From positions 2,852,001 to 2,916,000 of the forward strand of contig CM062198.1 in NCBI GenBank assembly GCA_031216445.1: 64,000 nucleotides of DNA. The letters are read 5' to 3'. Shown here piece by piece: positions 44,836 through 55,330 of the stretch. The notes beneath the pieces are model-generated. The model worked only from the letters and a program-made list of their open reading frames with translations. It was not told the DNA's origin and made no database searches. Source of the DNA: Lateolabrax maculatus. Lineage: Eukaryota; Chordata; Actinopteri; Acropomatiformes; Lateolabracidae. Within the stretch, counting starts at the first letter, position 1. Every line of letters starts with the position of its first letter. The position numbers and the translations under genes are program-made.

Positions 44836-47470
44836 TCATTTTTGTTCCATTGTTAATATACAAATATTGATTAAAACAGCTTTAACTGATATTTAAACAA
44901 ATGATAGAGTTTGTAGTTTGTAGTGTTGCCACAGAAATTGAAACGGAAAAATCCCTTTTAGTTTTCAGTCTGGGCCCTGCTCCTGTGACCTGAGGGACTC
45001 TGAATCAGTCTTACTACACAAAGTGTGATACAAAGGACTTTGAAATAAATTCTGTGCTTTACTGGAAGCCAGCGGAGAGAGACCAGTGTTGAGGTGATGT
45101 GGGACCTGTGTGGCTAATGTTTGCCAAAAGCATTGCAGCAGTATTCTGTATACCAGCGGGAGTCAGGTCATCAGAACTGGAATGTACAGTTGTGATGGTA
45201 TAAAAAATGATATGAAAGCTGCATATAAGGGTAAAAAAAAACAGCTAGAGGAGGATTTAATGTGGACGATGCTCATGGACGATCAGCTGTTGAAACTTCA
45301 ATCCATTGATTAAGCCTTCGAAAGAGCTGAGCAGGGCCCATATGTATCAAACTCTAAAGAGCCTTATTAGTACAAATGTTTTTTGCTGAAAGTCTAGAAT
45401 AAGAAACTTTTATCAACAGCAATGTGTAAAAGTAACCTTTTAAGAGCAATTCTCAGTGTGTTTTGTCTGTAAAATTCTCAATATGTCAAGTAGCAATTAG
45501 CATATGAAAATAAAAGATAGAATGATCAATCAAATATTTGTTTTGGTTTCTGTTAATGAGATACAAGACTGATTTTTGAAGGAAAGTGAGAGCACAGTTA
45601 ATGTGAGTCCATCACATAGCCAAACAGTGTATGGTGGAAGGCAGTAATAAGCAAGATTATAGTGCAAGCCTAACACCAACATACCAAAGCAACACAGTGC
45701 TTCCAGTCTGTTCTCATTAGCTGTTTCCTCTGTGTTTCTATATCTCGTTTTCATTTCATCCTGTGTTTCCAGCCCCAGAACTAGTGTGTGTTTACTGTCA
45801 GTACTTTTGTGTCACGGCTTCTCACACTTTGACAGTTGGATGAATGGGAGGGAGGTGGGCTGTGTGTTTGTGTGCATGTGATCACTGACCTTATCTCTTG
45901 ATCCATTCACCTCCTGCATATTTGTGTTGTAGGGCTGAATAGCAGGTCTCTGGAATAATGATCCTGATATAAATCTGCTTTTGTGACTAAGTTTGAGTGC
46001 AAAGTAGTTGTTAATTATGCCATCACTGTGATGAGGAATAACATGCAGAGAAGTTACAGCATAATAGGACTGTTGTATTCCTACAACCATGATGTTGATG
46101 ATGAGATACCATTGATGGCTGTGTGATGAAGCAGCTGCTGCCTGTGTGTCTGAGTGTCTGTTGTAGCATGACCGCAGATAAGAAGTGGAATTTAAAGTAT
46201 TGTCAGATATTTTGAGAAATATGCTTGTTTGTCTTTTTCACCCAGAGTCAGGTGAGTCAGAGTCAGATGAAATAATACACCTTTCAGCCATGGTTGTGCA
46301 AAATGCTGATATATTTCTATAATTCCTTCATCATTTCCGTCGTATTTGGCCACTATTTCTTTATGGTAATATTGGAGTTATAGGATTTTTGCATTAAGTA
46401 CCTTGGTTTTTAGGTATTTAATTCACCGTATTAGACAAAAAAGACATCTGGTTAGTTTCATTTTTATGGTGATTGTTTTTGTGATATGAGTGCAATTTTC
46501 ATATTGCAAGAGCTTCTCTGACTGACTGACTGACTGACTGCTTTGAAACCACTTATTTGTGATTATTCTTGGTAAAATTGTATCCATTGTTTAAAACCAT
46601 GCAGACCACAAATACAGGTCTGGAGTTTCATTCATAGAAAAACATTTTCGATGTTTGTTTGCGATAAAATAAGCCTTTATTCTTATATTGGAAACCCCAA
46701 TATAATGGTTAAAAATATATTTATATATATCTACAACTATGGTGCAGTGTTTTGTTTTGGATTTGCATCATAGAGCATTTTGAATTTGCTACAGTTTGGA
46801 TTTGTCCTCTGACTGACCTCTTCTCCGCAGAGAGCCCAAGTACCGACGCCACCTTCAGGCTATCTATTCCACTAGCTGCTACTACTACTTGTAAAATGCT
46901 GGTCAAATGGATAAAAAAGGATATTATATCTTTTTTGTTTTTAATTGCCAATTTTTAGTTAGTGATATATCCGTCTTGCCATCATTTTCAATCAACACAG
47001 ATGCTGTGGTTGCAGTTGGTAGGCCTAGTTAACTTTAACATTTTTCAAAAAAATGAGAAGAGTTATTTCAGTAAGTTGACTTACAACAACCTGTGCATCT
47101 TTGTCAATCTCATCCATGCTTGTCACCATTTATTTGTTGCTATTTTACATGAATGTAGATAGGTAGAGATGTGGAGGATGAAGTCCCTGAATCGCTGATC
47201 AAGTTGGAGACGTGGGTAGCAGGAATTTTAGTTATTTTGTGTTATTCCAAACATGAATTATGCTTTCTTACTTCTGGAATGGTAACTTCTGGTTGTACTG
47301 CAGCTTTCTATTGCAACAGAGAACATGGTTAACTAGAGCCATCAATCACACCAGTATGGCAGAAAATAACAATTATTTCAACTTAATTTCTGAGAAATCC
47401 TAAAATGAATGGCCTTGACATAAACCAACAATAGTGTTTTTGTGTTAAAAAAGAAGAAGAAGAGACAGGC
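44836..47470. other. Gene-free stretch with small repeat pieces
   Basis: 45055-45180 (ctggaagccagcggagagag ... gcattgcagcagtattctg) looks like a LINE-derived fragment, low confidence. 46200-46285 carries the attttgagaaatatgcttgt segment of the repeat seen at 52490 and 53765. A (CTGA)n run of about six units lies at 46517-46540. No gene. Confidence 0.4.
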
Positions 47471-47963
47471 AACACACACACACACACACATTTTTCCGAG
47501 GCATATAACACCACCACTTGCAACCCTAATGAATTAAGTTGCCAGACACAACAACACCACTGCATCCAAGGTGGTGCCAGATTGCCTGTAAGGTCTGTGT
47601 GAATTAAACCTTTATGTTAGAGGTTATTGTGTCATCCTATCCACCTGTTTGTGTGTGCGTGTATGTTTGTCACACACACTTGACAGGCACCAGTCTCTGT
47701 AATATCTGTAGACAGCTCAGTGGTCCGTCCCAGCACTGGCAGATGGTGCTCATTGCCCTTTCCCTCCTTTCTTCCTTCTTTCCTTTCTTCCTAGCTTCCT
47801 TCTGTCCTTCTTCCCTTTCTTTTCTCTTCCTTAGTCCCTTCCTTCCTTCATTCAATCCCAATAAAGGCATGTCCCTCTCTAGCCTTGAACTTTGAAAGCC
47901 CTCACCAGACAGTAGCGATTGCCAAGGATTTAGTGCTACCCACTGTGCCGTGTGTGTGAGTAG

Positions 47964-48024
<61 letters not shown>

Positions 48025-48031
48025 CGTGTGC
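47471..48031. repeat. Microsatellites and pyrimidine tract
   Basis: (CA)n 47471-47490, an imperfect TTCC/CTTC pyrimidine tract at 47757-47850 and a long (TG)n at 47965-48031. Long Lys/Glu or His/Thr frames here are translation artefacts. Confidence 0.85.
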
Positions 48032-48955
48032 ATAGAGAGATAAAATATTCAGCCAATTTACCCGGAGAAAAGTCTGTCTGTGTCCAGGTCCAGCTTCACT
48101 GTTCAGGGATGAAAGTCTTGGGCTACATTGTATAGAAAAGTAATTCATAATAATTAGATGTTTTACAGTGGAAATTATTTTGTTTTATGCATGTAGTTAT
48201 TTTTTCTCTTTTCAATGTATCGTCCAATTAGATTGGAGTTATTTTTATTTGTTATGCCTCTTTTACACCTTTAGAAGATGCTGCATTAAGAAGGTCTGTG
48301 TCCAATATCTACATATTGATCGATTAATCCAGTGGTACAACAGCGTGACTGTGAATTCATGCAAGTGGTGGATTTGTTGCTTACTTAAACTAGTCAGCAT
48401 GAAGGTTAAACTGTCACACTTATAAACAAGACTCTGTTCTCCAAAACCAATTTGTTGCTTGATTTTAACCACAAATGAAGGTGATGGTGGCTCATTGCAG
48501 CCCAGTAACTGAGGCTCACTCTGCTGCTGCTGCTGCTGTGTCCACTGTAAGTCACTCTATAGATGAGTGCCAGAGAAATACCTAAAATGTAAATGTAAAA
48601 TGATACTGATGGGTGGACAGTGCCCGTTGAGTAGCACTGGCTTCAGCCGGGTTGGCATAGGTGTTTATCTCTAATGCTTTGTGCTGCAATGTGCCCAGCA
48701 TGTGTGTGGAAGTCAAATAAGTACCAACCAAGTTGAGGCTGGTGTGCGGCACATTCACCGAACTGGAGGTAGCTGTGTGAACTGTCCATTACTGCAGTGG
48801 TATGGTCTGAATGTTTCAGCCTAGTTGAATGTGGATGATATTCAGTCTCATTGCACCTGTGAACTACTGCAAATAGAAATGCAGAAGTCCCTTTTTAAGA
48901 TGACTTCAGATATCTGAGATATGAGAGTGGATTAACTGATCGTAAAGAAATTCAG
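48032..48955. other. Gene-free stretch with (CTG)6 and a SINE/L2-type tail
   Basis: (CTG)6 lies at about 48521-48538. 48543-48603 (actgtaagtcactctataga, then a tgaaaatgtaaatgtaaa-like end) matches the layout of the tail shared by many fish SINEs and their partner LINEs. Confidence 0.45.
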
Positions 48956-48959
48956 TTCA

Positions 48960-49215
48960 GTTCTGATTGTGGATTAATCATTAAAGTCATTTATCAAGCA
49001 AAAATGCATGGTCAATCGTAGCAGTCGCAGGTTTGATTCAAGCTGGCGACCTTTGCCTGCTCTCTCTCCCCTGTTTCCTGTCTGCCTCTCACTGTCTTTG
49101 TCAAATAAAAGCAAAAAATCATAAAAAGCCTTACAATGTCAGCTTCTTTAGTCTGATTGACTTGTTTTCTTTGTTTTATATCATTAGAATTTTTCCATTT
49201 TATGATGGGACAACA
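48960..49215 (+). repeat. hAT-like repeat interrupted by a SINE fragment
   Basis: ggattaatcattaaagtcat ... agcaaaaatgc (48970-49006) and gcttctttagtctgattgac ... tttatatcattag (49142-49187) are consecutive parts of the hAT-like repeat family. Between them, 49015-49135 carries a tRNA B-box-like ggtttgattcaa and a cctctcactgtctttgtcaa / ataaaagcaaaaaat tail typical of a tRNA-derived SINE. The SINE therefore inserted into the older element. Confidence 0.5.
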
Positions 49216-49371
49216 AACAGAATAACTGCATGGTATTGTGCAGCTGATGAGACTGGGGATCTAGGCTCAAATGTAGTTATGCACTTTTATTTTCAGTTGC
49301 ATCTACTCATCTGGTTGCTCTAATCACTGTTTGCCCAATTTTGGATTTAATGGTGCTTTCATACCTGTTGT

Positions 49372-49436
49372 TCAGAATCAGAATCAGCTTCATTGGCCTT
49401 GTATGTGTACACATAAAAGGAATTTGACTCCAGTTT
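49372..49436 (+). repeat. Dispersed repeat fragment
   Basis: cagaatcagaatcagcttca and tacacataaaaggaatttga match the ends of a short interspersed repeat that I recall from many fish genomes. Class unknown. Confidence 0.45.
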
Positions 49437-50793
49437 TTCCATTGCTCTCAATTCTCTCTGTAGTTAAAAAACAAGGACTACAAAGCAGTTAATTTGGTCT
49501 AGACCGAGGGAAGAAATGATACATTACTGCATCGTTACAGTTCCTGCTCACACTGATTTTTGATAAACTAAGCAACAGGAGTGAACATTAAGTTATTCAG
49601 ACTGATAGGTAACTCACTGATTGGACAGTTTTGGCAATTGTCATCTTGCATTATCAGTGCATCATCAATACATACGTGGGGAAATCAAATTCCAGTGACT
49701 GACAGCAGGTCATGCAGCACTAATGCTTCTGACGTTATGTTCTCTGGTGTCACAAAAAGCTCACAGAGAAATAACTAATTCTTACCAAATTGACCTCATG
49801 CTGTGAATAATGACTAACATCTATTGACAGCACAAAAAGGAGGTGTCTTGTTCAGCAATATTACCAGAGGATTACTGTGGGATCAATATGTCACTTACTT
49901 TTTAATGGACTGAATGAACTGCCAAAGTACACAGAGGATACAACCACAGCAGTTTTGACTGTCTGATTGATCAGGGAAAATCCCTGCAGTCACATGCTGA
50001 CACGCATACAAGCAACCGTGTTTTATTTGAATGTGTTAATTTGGTTTGTTGAGTCTGCTCCAGAGCACAGCATTCATCCCGCAGGCTCGTTATGAATCAC
50101 ATCAGCTTCCAGTAAAGCCTGTAAAGCCTTTATAACTGACTGGATTGATTATGTAATATAGTCAAATAAAGTGGAGAAATGGGCATTGAAGCACATAGAA
50201 TCTGCAGGACTTTGGTGGGGAGAGGTGTCCACTTAGACTTAGAAGACAAAAGTCAAAACACAGTTTATTTATGTTTAATGACTGAAAGTATGCAGGGCTT
50301 TTTCTCTTCTAGGAAAATGTGCACCCTACAGATGGGTCAATGGTGCTGCCCTTGTCATAGAATACAACAATAACAAGCAGTGAAAGACAGAAAAAAGGTG
50401 CTACAAGGATTTTAGTCTTATTTTTTCTTTGCTCTACAGCCTCTTTACCTTAGACTATGTTTAATAACACACTTTTAGAAAAAGTCAAGGACTGTCAAGA
50501 TATATGGTTGAAAATATATATAAACAGAGTTATACTGTATGTATTTTTTTAAACAAGACATAACTCTTCCATACTGTACTATACTACTGAGCTAAATGCT
50601 GACATATTAATCTGTTTACAATGACAACTGCTAACTAGAGACCATCTTGCGATGGGATCACACCAGTCGCAGCGCCAAATTGGTATGTATGGTGTAATAG
50701 AACACATCACATGTGAGAAAACATTTCCAGTAACTCCAGTTATGTAGAGTTCTGTAAAAGTTCTATAAAATCCAAAAGTCAAAATGTGTTTAT
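49437..50793. other. Gene-free stretch
   Basis: No supported gene, RNA or repeat. Confidence 0.35.
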
Positions 50794-50811
50794 ATGTATG
50801 TGTGTGTGTGT

Positions 50812-50847
<36 letters not shown>

Positions 50848-50970
50848 TTATATATAATTATAAATACAGATATACCCATCTCTACTACACACCTGTTTTT
50901 GTGACTGCATCTTGTGACACTATCACGTTGACAAAATCTGTTCACTAACAAATAAACACACACACACACA

Positions 50971-51014
<44 letters not shown>
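50794..51014. repeat. Facing (TG)n and (CA)n tracts
   Basis: (TG)n with one GGG interruption (50794-50847) and (CA)n with one CCC interruption (50955-51014) face each other across about 107 bases, each flanked by AT-rich TATTTATA / AAATAAAC. The arms are complementary, including the interruption type. Confidence 0.85.
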
Positions 51015-51960
51015 TAAGGTGAAAACAATACCAGCCACACACTGTAGCGGGTGGTAATTAGCGCTTAACACAAAGTAAATACAGCTGAGGCTTATGGAAA
51101 CATCATTAGTTTTGCATGGCAATCTGGATATCTCGGTCTGCGGGGGACCGACCTGCCAACACTGCCATGCCTTAAGCCATGCTCCTAGTGTGTTTAAAAA
51201 TGGGACTGGGTACATTTTATCCAAGGGTGCTTTGAGGTGTTAAAATATACTTAGAAATGATATGATAGAAATGATAGAAATACAAACGTCACATGTTTTG
51301 ATGATGTTTTGACCTGATTTATTCACAATGCCTGTTTCCATTGCTCTTTGTCACGTTTTGTTTTTAGCGTTACTTTCACATCTCAGCTAAATGTAAAAAC
51401 TTGTTTGCAATATTTCCACTCTGGTCTTTTAATGTTTTAAATTGAAGATGCTCATAAAAACAGGTGGATGGAAACACAGTTATGTAAGTTAGGTGATATC
51501 TGTGTGTATGTGTGTACCAGAAACACATCATACACCAGCTTCATGTTAGGCTTTTGGGAAGGAGAGTTCCATAAAAAAAACAAGCATAATGTTTTATACC
51601 AAGATTACACTGCAGCACCCAATTTGAATTGACATTTTTCGTGTTTTTATAGTCGGCTGCCCTGCCTGTTTAAGAGCAAGTAATTAATTTCACTCAATAA
51701 TATAATACACACCCTCCATTCCTAACATGGTGATTTACGTCTGTTCATCTCATCATTGCCTCAATTTTCTCCATGTTGCTTTCAGACAAAAGAAATTACA
51801 TTTTACATTTTGTGTTTTCTAATGCTCCCCCTTGCTCTTTTAATTTTAACATTTTCAAATGTTTCACAAATCCAAACAGCATCCACTCTGAAGGTCTGAA
51901 GAGAGCTGATGATCAAGGCTGTCTTGTGATGTGTAAGATAACCATGAGTGGCTATGGCTG
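51015..51960. other. Gene-free stretch
   Basis: No supported feature. Confidence 0.35.
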
Positions 51961-51965
51961 TGGTT

Positions 51966-52230
51966 ATGTGTGTGTGTGTGCGCGTTTGTGGTGTGTGCAT
52001 ATAATCATCTGATACAGGGCTGGAGACGGAGTGTGTTGTCTGTCTATTGCCCAGCTGTCCAGGGACGTGTTTGTGGGTGAGTGTGGGAGTGCATGTGTAT
52101 GTGTGTGTGTATGTGCGTGTCTGTGTCTGTGTGTTTATCCCCACCGTTATCTGTGACAGATAGTTATGAGTAGACAGACTGACGCTTTCACAAGTGTTAG
52201 CCTTGGGGCGGACTGGGGAGAGGCATGAGG

Positions 52231-52275
<45 letters not shown>

Positions 52276-52290
52276 TGTGAATATTTGTGA
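51966..52290. repeat. (TG)n microsatellites
   Basis: Interrupted TG tracts at 51966-52000, 52076-52132 and 52231-52285. The long minus frame (51803-52348) is mostly Thr-His repeats from these tracts. Confidence 0.88.
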
Positions 52291-52489
52291 GCGTGAGAGA
52301 GAAAGAGAAGTAGAGATGAGCATCTGAAATGCTCTGTTTCATCCTCAACTCCCCCTCTTTAGGTTTTCTTACTTGTTCTTTCCTTCACTGCTTCCTTCCT
52401 TTGTCTTTCAGTTTTTTTCATTGTCCAGCTTTGCTGCTATCACTGCCTACGGTATTAAAATAGTTTCTCCTTCTTAAAGGATCAAACCA

Positions 52490-52635
52490 ATTTACTACAA
52501 ATTATGTCTTCTTTACAATAAAGAAATAGTTTGCCATTTTGGGAAATTCTCCGAGCAATTAGAAGATCAATACCACTCTCTTATCTGTCTGTTAAACATG
52601 AAGCTGTTTAGCCATATCTGAACAGGGTTCACCAG
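52490..52635 (+). repeat. Dispersed repeat fragment (family of 53.8 kb)
   Basis: aaagaaatagtttgccattt, tgggaaattctccgagcaat and agatcaataccactctctta follow the order of a common fish repeat. The next part of the same family is seen at 53765-53908. Confidence 0.55.
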
Positions 52636-52721
52636 TTATGTTGAGGGATATGATCCCTCACTGGCTTCTCACCTCTCAATGCAACCAATTGTATTTTATG
52701 AGTGCTTTCACCACCCAAGCA

Positions 52722-52816
52722 CAAGTCAAGTTAAGTCAAGTTTATTTGTATAGCGCCAAATCATAACAAAAGTTATCTCAAGGCACATTTCACATAGAGT
52801 AGGGCTAGACCATAAT
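52722..52816 (-). mobile_element. L2/CR1-like LINE copy E, only the last 95 bases
   Basis: aagtcaagttaagtcaagtt and ttgtatagcgccaaatcata are the complement of the family's 3' end. Homology stops after agggctagaccata. Extreme 5' truncation, no coding content. Confidence 0.88.
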
Positions 52817-53764
52817 CTGCTTCATTTTCAGATGTTTTGAAAATATTATGAAAGGTGATTTGGTTTTTAAATTTTGCAGAATAGATTTTAGGTTGACACA
52901 TTTTCTTTGTATTGAACAGTATTCAAATTTCAATAAATTAATTAAATTACACATTGCAATAAGTATATAATATTTATATACAAGTTTAAAGTTAACTGAA
53001 ATCAAACAGTTATATAACCACATGTGAAATAAATCTTAAATTGAATGCAAATTTGTGTGTGTATTTACGCGTGTACCTGTGTGGACACGTATTACTTATG
53101 TTGTGAGGGCATAAATTTGTTTACACCGTCACCATTGTGGGGACTCACTTTCCTTTTGGGGACAGAACGCAGAATGTGTGCAGTTGTGTGTCACAGTAAT
53201 AAGGCTGGGGTTACTGATAATGTGATAGAGGGATTACCAGGATGAAAGGAGAAGAAATGTTAGTGAAAAGGATGGGAGGTTTGTGTGTGTGTGTCAGTGT
53301 GTCTGTGTGAGAGAGAGAGAGAGAGAGAAAGCGTTTGTTGAAAGGTGTTTCAGGGTGAAACTGGGTGAGAAAAGCTCAATTCCTCATACAGTAAAGCCTG
53401 CTATAAATCATTCACAGACACACTCACAGCCACGCTGTAAAATGCCAAAAGGATTGGCAGTGGCTACAATTTCATCATTATTGGAACAAGGAAATTCAAT
53501 CAGCCAATCAAAGAATCATCTGAGTTACTTTTTCAGCACCTCCCTTCTTCTCTCTATTTCCCTCCCTCCCCCTCTATCTTTGTTTTCCTTGTCTTCCTTG
53601 TTTCTTTACTTTTTCATTCTTCCTTGATTTGCACAGCAATTTTAGATGACATGTAATCAGTTTCTCTTGATAGTTGCACAATAACACTTGAACCTTTTAT
53701 TAAATTCATGAAAAATCAGCCACAAAGCTTTGGGCTGGTCACCAAAATCTAAAGAGAGAAATAT
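52817..53764. other. Gene-free stretch with (GT)n/(GA)n
   Basis: 53075-53165 resembles a (CA)n-associated fish repeat (ggacacgtattacttatgtt, then ccattgtggggactcacttt). (GT)n then (GA)n lies at 53282-53329. The frame 53283-53627 begins in that microsatellite and is not a gene. Confidence 0.45.
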
Positions 53765-53908
53765 GCTTATTTCCTTTCTTTCCAAGAGTGAGATGACAAA
53801 AATCGATATTGACCGAATTTCTTCGAATTAGCTGGAGTCAGGGCATGGTTAGCTTAGCCTAGCATAATGAGTGGAAGCAGGGGGAAAAAGCTAGCTATAG
53901 CTCACTAG
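53765..53908 (+). repeat. Dispersed repeat fragment, target of the gypsy insertion
   Basis: tgcttatttcctttctttcc, then ggttagcttagcctagcata and gaagcagggggaaaaagcta: forward copy of the family found in complement at 29449-29572. It is cut at 53908 by the start of the LTR element. Confidence 0.6.
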
Positions 53909-54072
53909 TGTAACAGCTCAGAAAACACAGTCAAGATTGAACCCAAAAGCACGACTTTAGAGGCTATAAAGTAAGGTGAATATCCAGAATCTTTAATCAA
54001 GTCCAAAAAACAAGCAGATCGGGAAAACAAAAGCAAAAGGACACTAAAAGCGGGGAGACTCCAGGGGCCAAG

Positions 54073-54790
54073 CTAGGAAGGCATTTTATATATACTACCC
54101 CCAACAGTTGCTTGGACCAGGATGGGGGGTTGCAGGATGAGAGGCTCCATTTCCTGATTCATCCCCTCAGTTTGGCCGCTAGACAGTGGAAGCCAGGTAA
54201 AAGGCTTACGGAGACCTACACCAAAACAAGAGGTGAATTGGGGCCCCTGATCAGGGACAATGTCACTGGGGAGGCCGTACAGATGGAATATATGGTGTAA
54301 CATGAGTTACATGTTTGTTTGGCAGATGGTAATTTGGGTAACGGAATGAAGTGAGCAGCCTTGGAGCAACGATCAACCACAGTGAGTATGACAGTGTTAC
54401 CATCTGAGGGAGGAAGTCCAGTGACAAAGTCAATGGATGCAAACCTGACAGTTGGCGACTAACTCCCTCGTATCCTTTTCCATAGAAGCCCACCAGAGCT
54501 GTTGCTTGAGGAGCTCTAAGGTGTGGGTGACCCGGCAGCTCTAAGGTGGCAGGCCAGAATTGTGGAATCCCCCCACTGCAGAACCTGGGAGCGAAGGTTA
54601 GCTTGGACAAAAAGATGATTATGGGGTAAGCACTAGGAGCGGGGGATTTAGAATAAGCCTGCATTACCTTGTCCTCCAAATGCCAGGTGACGGCATCAAC
54701 CACGCATGCAGAAGAAACAATCCCCTCTGGTTTGGCATGGGAAACTCTTGTGATAGTGATAGGATCAGTGTTTTGGGGCAATGGTCATTA
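54073..54790 (-). pseudogene. Gypsy integrase remnant
   Basis: In the minus frame 54073-54303 the integrase core segment FHLYGLPSDIVPDQGPQFTS is followed by SLSSGQTEGMNQEMEPL. This is the second catalytic Asp region and the Q(T)NGQTER-like box of gypsy integrases, with a few residues lost between them. Upstream, in the frame 54263-54781, zinc-finger-like and N-terminal core pieces can be traced only by switching frames (SKLTFAPRF, then frameshifts). It is inactive. Confidence 0.7.
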
Positions 54791-54932
54791 GGAGTTGAAG
54801 CGATTGAAGAATAACTCCCACCTGGCCTGGTGGGATTCAGTCCTTTGGTGCTGGACAGTCATGGCTTATGCTGTCAGCTCTTGCAGCACTGAATCTGAAT
54901 TGGCTGGGTTCATCTTTCTGGCCAGATTGTGC

Positions 54933-55330
54933 TGTAACAGCTCAGAAAACATGGTCAAGATTAAACCCATAAGCACAACTTCAGTGGCAGTAAAGTAAGA
55001 ATGTCCAGTATATTTAATCCAGTCCAAAAAACAGGCTGGAGTCCAAAACCAGGCAGGCAGGCAGGCAGGCAGATCAGGCAGACAACAGCAAAGAGGGGAG
55101 GCGAAGAATCTTCAAACCAGTATTCAGGTAAGGGGTCACACAAGCTATAACTACACAGTCTGGCAGAGTGTTAGTGGAACTTGGCTGCTATGAATGAGTG
55201 ACTAATGCAGTACCTGGTAAGCATCAGCTTTTCTTTTTATTTTCACTCTCGAAATCAGAGGACTTTGGATGTAAATACCTAATCACAATCCTATTAAGCA
55301 GGAAATAATCAATAAACAGCATGAAAACCA
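54933..55330 (-). repeat. Putative right LTR of the gypsy element
   Basis: Starts TG and by the proposed boundary ends CA. It contains a (CAGG)n run of about six units (55050-55072). Only its first 110-130 bases have a counterpart at 53909, so its outer end is inferred. Confidence 0.4.

Larger units (their letters stand above)
53909..55330 (-). mobile_element. Ty3/gypsy LTR retrotransposon, internally deleted, minus strand
   Basis: Two direct copies of a segment starting tgtaacagctcagaaaac (53909 and 54933) are about 110 bases long and highly similar, so they are taken as LTR parts. Between them, on the minus strand, lie a short gag-like start (MNPANSDS..., about 54912 leftward), then integrase sequence (about 54790-54073). 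Gag's remainder, protease, RT and RNase H are missing. The right LTR may end at about 55330, where CA is followed by CTAG; CTAG also precedes the left copy (53905-53908). That would be a 4-bp target duplication. The left LTR is truncated. Confidence 0.6.

Noticed and set aside
46752..46958. Short + frame with CIIEHFEFATVWICPLTDLF as a possible exon
   Set aside because: The overlapping minus frame is equally long and no acceptor/donor pair brackets it convincingly.
48521..48540. (CTG)6 as a disease-type expandable repeat
   Set aside because: Six units are short and stable in general, with no transcript context.
54112..54300. 62-codon + frame as a gene
   Set aside because: Antisense of the gypsy integrase remnant.
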